Shown here piece after piece: positions 9,701 to 16,683 of a stretch of 27,583 nucleotides of DNA. The position numbers and the translations under genes are program-made. Within the stretch, counting starts at the first letter, position 1. Every line of letters starts with the position of its first letter. The notes below the pieces were generated by a model, which worked only from the letters and a program-made list of their open reading frames with translations, did no database searches and was not told where the DNA came from. The stretch lies in the IMG/VR virus record IMGVR_UViG_3300027976_000170, positions 1-27,583 of that record, one strand, 5' to 3'. The DNA comes from a virus.

Positions 9701-10078
9701 GCTGGAGGCGCTGTGCCTGGAGATATGGGTGGCGGAAAGATAAGAAGATTTGCCGCTGGCGGTGGAGTAAAGTATTATCCTATGGGAGGCCTTATTCCAT
9801 ACAAGGCTCAGGGTGGACTTTTCCAAAGCATTAACACGGATACTGTGCCAGCAATGCTAACTCCAGGAGAGTTCGTGGTTAGGCGTTCAGCCGTAGATGG
9901 CTTTGGAGTTAATAATTTAAAATCAATAAATAATGGCACATACGCAGGCGAATCAGTGTATAATTATAGCGTCAACGTAAACGTTAAATCAGACTCAAAT
10001 CCAGATCAAATAGCTAGATCCGTAATGAATCAAATTAAGCAGGTAGACTCTATGAGACTAAGGGGTAGTAGGTTCTAA
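728..10078 (+). CDS. Giant tail tape measure protein with embedded kinase-like segment
   Basis: The 3116-residue protein sets tail length, fills the tail tube and normally leaves with the DNA at ejection. Start ATG 728 follows AAGAGGTG (713-720). A hydrophobic stretch at about 189-212 leads into a TP901-type tape measure core (about 215-560). More hydrophobic stretches lie near 543-574 and 1647-1716, a tail-associated SPSR motif at 1434-1437, and helical coiled-coil-like sequence at about 2668-2838. The Gly-rich C-terminus carries VPAMLTPGE, common at tape measure ends. Two further copies of that motif sit in near-identical 49-residue repeats (674-722 and 1028-1076), enclosing a segment with kinase-like motifs. 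Residues about 1140-1430 match nothing I recognise. At 0.15 nm per residue this implies a tail up to about 460 nm, less if the insert stays folded. The stop overlaps the next start (TAATG). Confidence 0.95.
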   Translation: MADIQSNLRINVDTGNALAQIKSLQRQISAFHDSLRNSGNAANQAISNNLSKNLLNSVNSTQKFSASLTTVNDASQSFTSALERNKLSMGQYFKFAGGSTKTFGKLFKNEFNTIETVARERVKTLQTQYIRMGRDANGALEAIKVRPLRLDMQNLGTQVAMTAQKQQLFNQLMKQGSTNLLNFGKNTQWAGRQLMVGFTIPLALMGSMAIKEFRKIEEQAVKFRRVYGGMFNSSSETEKALQNVRELANEFTKYGIAVEKTIDLAAKVAQMGNAGAALEQQVVQATRLSVLGGMEQMDALDTTISLTNAFGIEVEDLANKINFLNAAENQTILSIEDFNTAIPLSGSVVKQLGGDVEDLAVLLTAMREGGINASQAGNALKSSLGRLIAPSRNAKETLGSFGIDVLGIVNENAGNLMGTIDTLAYALNALDPLSRARSIEALFGKFQFARMSTLFSNIVRDGSQASKILKLTTASAAELQVVANRELKAVEESPAFKLQKQIEQLQASLAPLGAEFIKVLSPLIDFGIKVLKSFNNMDDGAKAFVTNVVTALGLIAPVALMSFGLIANGIANFIKGANFVRILFGKLAGAGTGLNQMTTYMTQEQLEATASATSLGHAHSQLTSTFTSEKIALDGLINSYRNATSAMSAFSGVSAQSRIRPGAAPTQTKKYASGVLSVPGPKGKGDVVPAMLSPGEAVIPAKQADKYRGFIQQMISGGVPGFFKGGFIGMPKSSKSVIKDREAGKEIFQNVANSKYKNVAPTEYGHQLAKTTGHSFPIFGLGGVYLSPSGKKVFVKPVRDEKSALAEQRGTQIARMAHDLKAPEQRIVVMRDPTDMKRKRKFLALESDLNPQFVNNDEKAVFNKEQYFRQLTASLLRADKDLAAGNMFGDVVADVGPAGVFSRASGVRDYSSDLPSMEDQATVNLLGVKGGAKRAFAESTVGLMGDMGGQQYHQNMLREIQRVLPKLRQTVASFGLTDTKDIDVYNGMIRRLEEGLNVDWSRFHTMHSAVKVSKPRQTTKPMPAYSDGVLSVPGPKGKGDVIPAMLSPGEAVIPAKKAQKYRGFIQQMISGNIPGFRGGTPGLGIDVGEKKFNLNTTASAAAIIQKEASTFAATGQDAARVVSQTLSLIEKSVKTGLGDFRSKLAIINEAETGMGPKPTLARAGNEKAAEKVQGKPGSIPSIPKQVANDPNLKRPFDLASGQAQGQYEHAVSKGISPKKAIDITGYDPNDPSKTGVEQSHRGKMGAMKSDPLAWATGATDLDSRMENNQIDVMSRGGEDGRQMQIFEAAAKSLGLNITSLRDTILQNSALSESERSQFAAVTKEVSTNPELSAGKFRTKADENSYMMKNQMLDAGYENVDIQNQTDYRAYVDERDPAFAAVDQRKSEIVNSSRRALEEKDPELAQKAFNVGDEIGTNLVAGAKQGADEEGDMRSPSREMFERGKNLVRGILDGVQEGYRESSGETLPTSSVPKPPSIPGLDAPKPPPIVNQDKARGASIGKKFFKKTEGFLENQIMGDGAFGKTAMGTNLREAFDANNGIGPVEDIGGETQLDRSKRELLAQQQSVQAVNAAQLNQEKSINIEDGILNDEEAINIRNEDGSLKTRRQIIQEEKDLQNKKAMNQRQQNREDRKLIAQDRAQKRQSRAGKALGVLGTASMVAGMASGVEGKVGEIAQKIMPALFALSAIAPILMALSLPLAALALIIGGVAFGLYKWNEMIEKSRKEGEALGNALTLSTDKLIAFAESTGKVSATEERRATEVNQLSGESEKTRKFGMTFLQSDGGKGLLSDIGTMTSSGMGKQESAEASGRQLAMMMAQGLISSGEAYSIAAAIGTELNDYNFSASLVGSLVELTGPNGEDLTKDPLKVMVAIQEESMSSVSDFAALAADQETLANDVKDKISEKRIKARTERDLRYAQGGLDSIAAGYEGFIADASKILSLSPFSTLNPQDLYSDEVVGNNDLEFIIEKNKESAKLQSASIQVGVNQIQQNQQLLDSLTKQYSTQIKQKEEQVAQTKDAEKKLALEKDLEALYAKRDSDLATLNARNATSMDQIVAMKDTLDPKVFDEAIKASVLSQFEDDDPMKILAENAVKNLNALENSSFKTQIQLQFASGELSMDGVQKLLDIVDKNPRIKYRFDAIVDMKGAAQGGQLLDLLVKTGMSEDGISRQIDIFAGISSTEDFDQRMEALAQVANMATEYGFKVNLETTDNKNTLEDVTRMVNLIKDMPDTVTQEFLVEFNKDLKDPDLQAIIDNWDTIFGVGMTGSAQVLVDFVATGDFDSISRYFDSLGLDAQSRAAYGKSMAMSPGFEQEIRAKAAANDVANRLNKTEEGKTPKKDPSGNKSDPVENILNKLKQLRNHTIDATGGFKELLRVLGGNKEITVFRGMDQLSLGAKFGKEFAGYLSGLDEDTRKLFVEFKKGGPILTEIGQAMRKAFADVAIGEFQINLVESMTALLNQRTAMETLTKKGVEYADALKLATNETIALAIASGELSGGELDELIGKVKEFRKESEISSVIDDVNKAINDFVDDLSVRRKINLNYSDLQEQAILNDGTLRAMVKLGQAGSDAFKTRLQQIMSSPDFLNDVFSRGFSNVQEAFRVQEEQLSKSFENALKSGTLADFSFAEKFGIDELAAMIGMTEQQIKDLMDIDGPVSIIEIAEQQIATLNYEMDDFQAQLDEISLKEEKINSKYEERLSALDKTLKINKENAAIQKSQLSLASALSTGDIAAAAKAAQELRQQQADAREVSQKNTLEKSREQELAAIVSSNLLTREEIETRVKDIQRKIADIEESRLEPAQRLLELSGLLESKQLDYQTVLNKTKEAWDNIKLSVDAANITGKDFIDTMNAAIAAAAALPGAIAAQNDALGGAGEPRPANSTEAAAAPEAIKPRINSSYTVAAEAQAAGNTRAAVIDRDTAKTAAIAAVRDGGLSVGNTTIKASSTLNFAEQVQAIVLSNREAFANSTSASQKSALQKENVRLMQASGLRFAAGGAVPGDMGGGKIRRFAAGGGVKYYPMGGLIPYKAQGGLFQSINTDTVPAMLTPGEFVVRRSAVDGFGVNNLKSINNGTYAGESVYNYSVNVNVKSDSNPDQIARSVMNQIKQVDSMRLRGSRF
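2747..2893 (+). repeat. Direct repeat copy 1 inside the tape measure gene
   Basis: This 147-bp in-frame repeat encodes residues 674-722 (beginning GVLSVPGPKGKGD, ending GVPGF). It is the same length as the copy at 3809-3955, and 44 of 49 encoded residues are identical. It contains VPAMLSPGEAVIP, a variant of the motif found at the C-terminal end of this protein. Differences at the DNA level are mostly third-base changes, so the duplication is old and held at protein level. Confidence 0.9.
2894..3808 (+). other. Protein-kinase-like segment within the tape measure protein
   Basis: Residues 723-1027 lie exactly between the two direct repeats. In order they show a Gly-rich hairpin (FGLGGVYLSPSGKK), a candidate ATP-binding Lys796 in VFVKP, a helix with candidate partner Glu807 (ALAEQRGTQIARM), a hinge-like strand (KFLALESDLN), a catalytic-loop-like D881-LAAG-N886 (the Asp-x4-Asn spacing of kinases), and D894-VG resembling the metal-binding Asp-x-Gly. 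The order and spacing resemble HipA-like or PI3/4-kinase-like folds. The usual His of the catalytic loop is absent, and the stretch between Asn886 and Asp894 is short. It may be an active kinase, a decayed one, or a chance resemblance. Confidence 0.5.
3809..3955 (+). repeat. Direct repeat copy 2 inside the tape measure gene
   Basis: This is the second 147-bp in-frame copy, encoding residues 1028-1076 (ending NIPGF). It differs from copy 1 at five residues only (V to I, Q to K, D to Q, G to N, V to I). With copy 1 it frames the kinase-like segment. Confidence 0.9.
9839..9880 (+). repeat. Partial third copy of the repeat motif at the tape measure C-terminus
   Basis: Residues 3038-3051 read DTVPAMLTPGEFVV, matching the core DVVPAMLSPGEAVI of the two internal repeats. 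Only the core is shared. The surrounding Gly-rich sequence (FAAGGGV, PMGGLIP) is of the kind usually seen just before the end of tape measure proteins. Confidence 0.7.
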
Positions 10079-10719
10079 TGGCAACTAAAGATTACCTATT
10101 AGGAAGAAAAGGCCAGCGTGGCCGTCCACAGGGTATGCTGTTTTCGGATAATCCAGGTACCATCGTAGACGGTTTCTATATTCCTAATGGAATAGAAATT
10201 GGGGCAGACACAGCAGAAACAGATGAGTCACTTTTGAGTCAATTTATAATATTGTCTGATGACAATAGAGATGCGATATCCATGCAACAAGATCGAATTG
10301 AGCAAAGACAAAGAATGATTAATGGAAGAATGCGATCATATCATATTGCAGATAAACTTAACATTAATACTTCTTGGAACATGTTGCCATCAAGAGCGTA
10401 CTCGCTCCCCGCAGACTTTGACGAAGCTACTGGAAAGTCTCCATATAAAAACTCAAACAACCAGGAATACACTACCGATGGGGGAGCAGGAGGTGTTGAG
10501 CTTTTAGATTGGTACAATAATCATCAGGGTTCTTTTTGGGTTTACTTAGCATACGATAATTACAAAAACTTTGGAGATGACCCATCCTCATTTAATAAAT
10601 TAAATAGATATAATGAAATAGTTGAAGTATTCTTCGCAGACTTTCAGCACAGTGTTGAGCGTAGAGGCGGAAGCAATTATGACTTTTGGAATATATCTTT
10701 GGCACTGGAAGAGGTATAA
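10078..10719 (+). CDS. Tail protein downstream of tape measure (possible distal tail protein)
   Basis: This 213-residue protein starts on the ATG that shares a base with the tape measure stop (TAATG). The place right after the tape measure is where siphoviruses encode the distal tail protein, the ring that caps the tube. The N-terminal part is polar and rich in Gly and Asp. The C-terminal third (FFADFQHSVERRGGSNYDFW, then ISLALEEV) looks like a beta-rich tail-tube-like or distal-tail fold. No catalytic motif is visible. The role is inferred from synteny and the C-terminal pattern, so 'minor tail protein' is the safe name. Confidence 0.55.
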   Translation: MATKDYLLGRKGQRGRPQGMLFSDNPGTIVDGFYIPNGIEIGADTAETDESLLSQFIILSDDNRDAISMQQDRIEQRQRMINGRMRSYHIADKLNINTSWNMLPSRAYSLPADFDEATGKSPYKNSNNQEYTTDGGAGGVELLDWYNNHQGSFWVYLAYDNYKNFGDDPSSFNKLNRYNEIVEVFFADFQHSVERRGGSNYDFWNISLALEEV

Positions 10720-13700
10720 TGTTCCAGGACCAAGAGTTAAAAAATCACCTAGAAACTTCATCCGTAATAAACCTAGAGTCTTCTGTTATTGCAGAGTGGA
10801 ACATGAATATTGCAGAAAATGTTTCTAAGATAGGAAACTATCGGTATAGGCCGCTTGAAAGAATAACCCTGCCAGTTGCTGAGCAGAGTGTCTATGCAGC
10901 ATTGCCAAATAATTTTACGGAATACGATGAGGGCAGATTCTATACTGGAGCAACAGATGCAGACACCATCTTTGATGGCGGAGTAGATGACCAAGACATC
11001 CCTATAACATTCTTATCTCAAAAAGAAAAAGAAAAGCTTTTATTTTCTTTAGAAGATTGCTTTAATAAGTTTAGGCCCAGGTCTGGTATAAATAAACTAA
11101 GATACTTTGCTGATAGATACACATTTCACTCAAATCCAGAGCAAGCAAGACGTCCAAGGTATTACATGGCACACAAAGATGACCAGTTTAAATACTGGAC
11201 ATCCTACCGTACCGATTCTGGGGTAGAACGTGGAATAGCAAACCAACCATACCAAAATCAACACTACATAGACGACACAGCTCCATTTATAGTATATAAA
11301 AACCAGGTCCCAGCAAACAGAATTGTAGTAAAGATGCAGACGAATGTTGGGGACATCGACTTAGGGCCATTCTCCAATCTATCCTCGCCTTATCCAGATC
11401 CATTTTATGGATATCAAAATCAGACTACTCCAGCAAAGTGGAAAGTTCAATACCTCTCTGGAGATAGCTGGATTGATGCACTATCGTTTGATGTGAACTC
11501 ATCCAGGACTGATGGAACAGCAATTATCAAAAGTGATGGCTACATTGAGATATCCTATGGGCTAATCATTCCAGAACAATACAAAGATATATTCGTAAAG
11601 TCTGGGGACTACTCTTCAGAATCCTTGTTGCCACAAACCAGTTTCTTGGGGTCTTCGTACTTGGTAAAAAAATCTGCAACAGATGTAGGTAAGTATTATG
11701 TATGGAGCGGTACTTCTTATGAGACATTTACTCCGATTTACGGCTGGTATTTACAAGAACAAGACATGAATGAGAACACTGCCCTTGTTTCAGAAATGAC
11801 AAATCCAGAAACATACTTGGATGAATCAAACGGAGAGATAAGAAATACAGAGTTTCAGTATCTATCTGGTCTTCGGTTAGTAGTAGATACTATGAATGTT
11901 CAAGATTCAACATTTGATCTTATAGAGCTATCTCCAAGATTAAAGACAGACCTTTCTGAAAAAACTGTGTCATTTCAAATTTCTAAAAATGCCTCTGATC
12001 TTGGCATTAGCGGTATGCCAGTAGGTCAGCTTCTGGCATCTACTGGATCAATAGAAATCTTTGACTATGATAATGCTTTTATTAAAGAAAATTCAAATAG
12101 CATAGTTTCTAGTTTTATATCAAATAATTTTCAAATTAAATTTTATGAAAAAATATTTCTACCATCAAAACTGGTGAGATATGTGCCAGTCAAAACAATG
12201 TACTCTGACGGATTTCCGAAAGCCAACGCCAACAATAGGTCTATTAATATAAACCTAAGAGACCTATTCTTTTACTTTGAGTCAATCAATGCTCCACAGG
12301 TATTAATACAGAACGCCTCTGTTAGCTATGCCGTATCTCTTATAATGGACTCAATAGGATTTGCTAATTATCAATTCTTAAAAGTATCTGAAGAATCAGA
12401 GGCTGTTATTCCATATTTTTATGTTGGACCAGATATGACGGTAGCTCAAGTTCTTAATGATATAGCAATCTCAACTCAAACAGCAATGTTCTTTGACGAA
12501 TACAATAACTTTATCATGATGAGCAAAGAGTATATGATGCCAGAAGAATCTACCAGAGATGTAGATTTAACGCTATTTGGATCAAAGGACTTTATAAAAG
12601 ATGAAGCTTACACAAACAAGCAGACATCTGCGTACCTTGCAAACATTGAAGAGGTTACCTCTCAGGATAACGAAGTTTATAATGATGGAAAAATAAACTA
12701 TACATCTAGATATATTCAAAGATCAGTAGGAACGATTCAGCAAGCATCACTTCTGGATGAGGAAAAATTTTGGACATATAAGCCAGCACTTCTTTGGGAG
12801 GTCACTGGAACTGAGGCTACTAAGTCTCAAAACGATCAGTCAAATACTCAATCAAGCTATGTGCTTTCGGCTATGCCATTAAACTCTGACCTTAGCCAAT
12901 CAGTTCCGCAGGTCATAAATAGGCAAGTGGTTAATAACGTAATTGATTTTGGAGAAGGGATTTACTGGTTGAGCAGGTATAGGGGCTATTTCTATGCAAA
13001 CTCAGAAGTAGTAAAATATGATGCAATTCAGTTTAACATTTCTGGTACTGGCAATGTTTGGATATCTAGTACACAAGAATATCAAAAATACTTTTCAACA
13101 ATTCCATTTAATGGAAAGCTGTACCCCACTGGCCTAGTAAGAATATACTCTGAGCCTAGTTTTGAGGTTATAGATGGAACCACCTACCTTTCAAATGGCG
13201 CTGTCGTAAAGCATGGGAGGGGGCAGTTCGGAACTGAGATTGTTTCTCATACAGCTGGAATAGATCCTTATTGGTATAATAATGACAACGTGCGAGGATG
13301 CACCATGTCATCATCACACCTTTTTTCCAATACCCCTGTTCCCACTACAGAAATTGGGGCAGCTGGGATTAACAATATTCTTGCAACAAAGACAACAAGG
13401 AATAGCATTATCCGTAACTTTATGAGCAGTTCCTTTATTAACGAGAATACAGCAAACAATCTTTATTCTACTCAGAAAGGTTCTGTACAGGCATCCGCCC
13501 TAATCATGAATGGTCCCAGATTTAACACCACAGAATCCCCCCTTGACTTTATTTCATATGTACATAAGCCATTAACAAATAAGTTTAAGCACTTCGGAAC
13601 AAGGATGAGGATAATCGGAAAGATTGAAAACAATGAAAATAGAGATCAAACCCCAGTAGGAAGTACTTCATACTACGAAGCTCCTGGCGCAACCCCAGCT

Positions 13701-15020
13701 AATAATATTAATATTGGTGGAGCTTCTGGCGGACTGGCCGTAATGATTAATCCAGAAACAAACAACGGATACTATTTTGAGCTAATAGCCTTGACAGACA
13801 TTGACGGAACCACGCAGGATACTGGACCAGATATCTTTAACTTAGTGTTTTATAAGATAGAAAAGAAAGTCGGAGATTCTTCAGCCATACCAGTAAAGCT
13901 ATGGACTGGACTTGCGAATATCATAGCTGACAGCGGAAGCTTCGTTGGTCAGTCTCGTATGGTTGGCGAGACAAACTCTACCGTATATGACGTCGCAGTC
14001 GAATATCAAAACTTTGGAACATCTAGAAGATTTTATTTATATATAAATAATAAGCAGGTTGCAACGGTAGATGACCCTAGCCCACTGCCAGAATATAACA
14101 ACATGGGATTATTCGTAAGAGGTTCTGCAAGGTGTATGTTTGAAAACATATATGCCATTGCAAACAACTACAGCCAAAACACAATATTTGCACTCGACAC
14201 TCCAGTAAGCTCAGTGTTTGATGACGACGAAGTCCTTGTTAGCGAATCATTTAGAAAATATTCTATGAGCGGTATCGTAAAGCAAACCTATCTCTCTGGT
14301 ATTAGCTCATCAGAACCGCCGAAATACAACATGTACTTTGATGAGTTTGGAACTATTATGCGAGAGGCCTCTTACTTTAATGTGAGATACGATAAGGCTT
14401 ACCCTGCATTGTACGCAAAGCTTTCTCCTACTTATAACAGCATAAAGGGCTATACTGTATCTGGCTTCTTAGCTGGGGCATACGGTGCAGAGTTCTTAAT
14501 ATTTAATGCCACAGATACAGCTTTGAGCCTAGATGAAAGTAGCGGAAATTATCTTAGGATTCAGGGTGTTACATTCACGCAGGAGTCAGTCAATGAATTA
14601 AGTGTGGATGAATATTTTTCTAGAAAGAGTGACTTTTCTAATATAGACTTTGTTCCTACTAGCACCATATCTTCTCCATCTGTAGCCAAGCAACAGTACC
14701 AAGACATTAAATTCAGTCGCATGACCCATGGCAAGAAAGAGTTTTCTCTCCAGGCGCCATACATTCAAAGCCAGGATGATGCAAATAATCTTATGGGGTG
14801 GATGATATCTAAAATAATGAAGCCAAGAAAATCTTTAGGAATCAAAATTTTTGCAATGCCGATTATTCAACTTGGAGACATCGTAAAGATAGACTATACA
14901 AATAAAGATGGGGTATCTGAAATTACAAACCCATCAAGCAGGTTTGTAGTGTATAGTATTGAGTACGACAGGTCCTCTGCTGGACCATCTATGAACGTAT
15001 ATGTTAGCGAGGTTGTGTAG
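10719..15020 (+). CDS. Large minor tail protein / tail hub-like protein with a jelly-roll domain
   Basis: The protein has 1433 residues. Start ATG 10719 overlaps the previous stop (TAATG); a TTG 33 bases earlier is less likely. Position two genes after the tape measure suits the tail hub or tail-associated protein that forms the tip. The sequence is dominated by beta-strand, with aromatic and Asn/Ser-rich segments. Residues about 945-1155 look like a LamG/concanavalin-type jelly-roll (YYFELIALTDIDG, then FYLYINNKQVATVDD and MGLFVRGSARCMFENIYAI), a fold often used to bind sugars. The C-terminus (GIKIFAMPIIQLGDIVKIDY, then FVVYSIEYD) resembles the end of hub domains. No peptidase or glycosidase active site is evident. 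It probably takes part in host recognition at the tail tip. Confidence 0.75.
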   Translation: MFQDQELKNHLETSSVINLESSVIAEWNMNIAENVSKIGNYRYRPLERITLPVAEQSVYAALPNNFTEYDEGRFYTGATDADTIFDGGVDDQDIPITFLSQKEKEKLLFSLEDCFNKFRPRSGINKLRYFADRYTFHSNPEQARRPRYYMAHKDDQFKYWTSYRTDSGVERGIANQPYQNQHYIDDTAPFIVYKNQVPANRIVVKMQTNVGDIDLGPFSNLSSPYPDPFYGYQNQTTPAKWKVQYLSGDSWIDALSFDVNSSRTDGTAIIKSDGYIEISYGLIIPEQYKDIFVKSGDYSSESLLPQTSFLGSSYLVKKSATDVGKYYVWSGTSYETFTPIYGWYLQEQDMNENTALVSEMTNPETYLDESNGEIRNTEFQYLSGLRLVVDTMNVQDSTFDLIELSPRLKTDLSEKTVSFQISKNASDLGISGMPVGQLLASTGSIEIFDYDNAFIKENSNSIVSSFISNNFQIKFYEKIFLPSKLVRYVPVKTMYSDGFPKANANNRSININLRDLFFYFESINAPQVLIQNASVSYAVSLIMDSIGFANYQFLKVSEESEAVIPYFYVGPDMTVAQVLNDIAISTQTAMFFDEYNNFIMMSKEYMMPEESTRDVDLTLFGSKDFIKDEAYTNKQTSAYLANIEEVTSQDNEVYNDGKINYTSRYIQRSVGTIQQASLLDEEKFWTYKPALLWEVTGTEATKSQNDQSNTQSSYVLSAMPLNSDLSQSVPQVINRQVVNNVIDFGEGIYWLSRYRGYFYANSEVVKYDAIQFNISGTGNVWISSTQEYQKYFSTIPFNGKLYPTGLVRIYSEPSFEVIDGTTYLSNGAVVKHGRGQFGTEIVSHTAGIDPYWYNNDNVRGCTMSSSHLFSNTPVPTTEIGAAGINNILATKTTRNSIIRNFMSSSFINENTANNLYSTQKGSVQASALIMNGPRFNTTESPLDFISYVHKPLTNKFKHFGTRMRIIGKIENNENRDQTPVGSTSYYEAPGATPANNINIGGASGGLAVMINPETNNGYYFELIALTDIDGTTQDTGPDIFNLVFYKIEKKVGDSSAIPVKLWTGLANIIADSGSFVGQSRMVGETNSTVYDVAVEYQNFGTSRRFYLYINNKQVATVDDPSPLPEYNNMGLFVRGSARCMFENIYAIANNYSQNTIFALDTPVSSVFDDDEVLVSESFRKYSMSGIVKQTYLSGISSSEPPKYNMYFDEFGTIMREASYFNVRYDKAYPALYAKLSPTYNSIKGYTVSGFLAGAYGAEFLIFNATDTALSLDESSGNYLRIQGVTFTQESVNELSVDEYFSRKSDFSNIDFVPTSTISSPSVAKQQYQDIKFSRMTHGKKEFSLQAPYIQSQDDANNLMGWMISKIMKPRKSLGIKIFAMPIIQLGDIVKIDYTNKDGVSEITNPSSRFVVYSIEYDRSSAGPSMNVYVSEVV

Positions 15021-15499
15021 TGGTAAATCCAACACCAATGATTCCACAGTCTACCGCAAGCTCTTCAGAGTTAGGGATTAGAGTAGCGAGTCCCGACATC
15101 ATTCTTATTGACAACGAAGCTCTATCGATAGAGCTTATGACAAACTTAGTCTTTGAAAATATCGGTGGCAGAGAAATTCTAAGCATTTCCAGAAGCGACA
15201 CCGTAAATGGACAAAATATAATTTATCAACCAATATCAAATTTAGCAAACATTAACCTAAAATATAATCCACTAAACATAATTGCCCTGCAGAATACAGC
15301 AGATAACTTATTTAGAAGCTTCGCCATTGAGCTCGGAGATCATATTCCAACAGTGGGATCTGGCCCTGACGGTACATTTGTATATTCAGAAATTGGCACA
15401 GGCAACCTAGTCGTTGATCTTATTGCGTTAGATCCAGAATACGAAGTAGAAATTCAAGTTCTTGCGGCTGGAGAGATTCTAGATGATACAATATACTAA
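15020..15499 (+). CDS. Small tail-tip protein of unknown function
   Basis: This 159-residue protein starts at GTG 15020, which shares a base with the preceding stop (TAGTG), a tight coupling typical of this tail operon. The sequence is beta-rich with conserved-looking stretches (ELGIRVASPDIILIDNEALS, GREILSISRSDTVNGQNIIY) and an acidic C-terminus. I recognise no family. Its place between the hub-like protein and a collar-fibre-like protein suggests a structural part of the tail tip. Confidence 0.7.
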   Translation: MVNPTPMIPQSTASSSELGIRVASPDIILIDNEALSIELMTNLVFENIGGREILSISRSDTVNGQNIIYQPISNLANINLKYNPLNIIALQNTADNLFRSFAIELGDHIPTVGSGPDGTFVYSEIGTGNLVVDLIALDPEYEVEIQVLAAGEILDDTIY

Positions 15500-15507
15500 G
15501 GATTATT

Positions 15508-16683
15508 ATGATAACAAATACTGGTAAAAACATTCTTGCTAAATATCTGGTTGGGCAGGCACCAGCTTACGCCTCTTATATTGCTGTAGGCTGTGGCCCA
15601 CAAGCTGTAGATAGAGATCTCGGAACCTTTGGAGACTATTCTTCAAAAAACTCTTTAGACTTTGAGATGTTCCGTGCACCGATTATTTCAAGAGGATACG
15701 TAAACGAAGATGGAATAGATAAGATCGTTCTTACTGCAGAAATGCCTACAGAAGAAAGATATGAAATTACAGAAATTGGAATTTTTTCAGCTGGGGCAAA
15801 CCCATCAGCTTCAAATGTTGACAGTCGTCTTTTGTATGGATTTACTCAAACAGAGAACTGGGAGTACCACTCTGAAACGCTTGCCGAATCTATTGAAAGT
15901 ATTTATAGTCCACTAGATGGTGGTAACAATGACAACATTATTATTGGTGAATATGACCCATATAATAGTGGAACTCCAAAAGACTATAAAGTATTTCAAA
16001 CAAATGCAGATAACAGAATCTTTACACTAGAAGACAGAGTTCTTAGAAACGAAAGATGCAGGTTCTTAAATAACATTATTATGATGCGTGGAAACACTTC
16101 AGACATTTCCGTGGGGCTAGATGGAAGGCTTAATGTAGATTCTGGAAACCACATTCATCTTAATGGAATTAACACATCTATTTTTGATAGGCAAGCCCCG
16201 ACAGATGAAATCAGGTTTGCCTTTTCTTTAGTCAATAAAGATGGTGGGTCTTTGCAGACGCCAGATGAGGTTAGAGTAATCCTTGAGTTCGCATCTGGTG
16301 AAGGAGCATCGGTGCAGGACTATGAGTCAGCAAGGTTTGAGTTTGCTTTGGAGAATGGAACTGAGCCAGGACAATTTGATTTTTCAAAAAATAGATATTT
16401 TGTTGTAACCAAGCAGCTACAAGAGCTATTTAAAAGCTCTAACTTTTCATGGACAGCAATGAACCTAAGTAAAATATACGTTTCTGTTGTTGATGATGGC
16501 TCTCCATCCGAAGAATACTACATAGCAATTGACGCGATAAGAGTTGAAAATGTAACAGCTCAAAATCCATTATATGGTTTAACTGGATATTCTGTAGTTA
16601 AAAGTATAGACGCTCTTCCATTAATCAAGATAGCCAATACTACAAACTACATTGAGTTTAGATTTGCGATAGGCATAGAGTAA
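15508..16683 (+). CDS. Tail fibre / tail-collar-fibre-like protein
   Basis: The 391-residue protein has ATG 15508 preceded by AAGGA at 15498-15502. The N-terminus (MITNTGKNILAKYL, then YIAVGCGPQAVD) and the following ITEIGIFSAG have the pattern of tail-collar fibre N-terminal domains, which attach fibres to the tail tip: a short helix, then a strand with AVG, and later an E-I-G-[IV]-F motif. The remaining two thirds is beta-rich and Asn/Asp-rich, probably the exposed part. It ends in a TAATG overlap with the next gene. It likely acts in attachment or fibre anchoring on the virion surface. Confidence 0.65.
   Translation: MITNTGKNILAKYLVGQAPAYASYIAVGCGPQAVDRDLGTFGDYSSKNSLDFEMFRAPIISRGYVNEDGIDKIVLTAEMPTEERYEITEIGIFSAGANPSASNVDSRLLYGFTQTENWEYHSETLAESIESIYSPLDGGNNDNIIIGEYDPYNSGTPKDYKVFQTNADNRIFTLEDRVLRNERCRFLNNIIMMRGNTSDISVGLDGRLNVDSGNHIHLNGINTSIFDRQAPTDEIRFAFSLVNKDGGSLQTPDEVRVILEFASGEGASVQDYESARFEFALENGTEPGQFDFSKNRYFVVTKQLQELFKSSNFSWTAMNLSKIYVSVVDDGSPSEEYYIAIDAIRVENVTAQNPLYGLTGYSVVKSIDALPLIKIANTTNYIEFRFAIGIE

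Noticed and set aside
10686-10719. Earlier TTG start for the large tail protein
   Set aside because: ATG 10719 overlaps the previous stop as at several other junctions here, and the 11 extra codons lie within the preceding gene without a ribosome site.
10322-10828. Small + strand frames at 10322-10507 and 10622-10828
   Set aside because: They lie out of frame inside well-supported tail genes, lack ribosome sites and have no recognisable pattern.
13268-13459. Short - strand frame in the large tail gene
   Set aside because: It is a shadow of the + strand gene and has no start signal or neighbours on the - strand.
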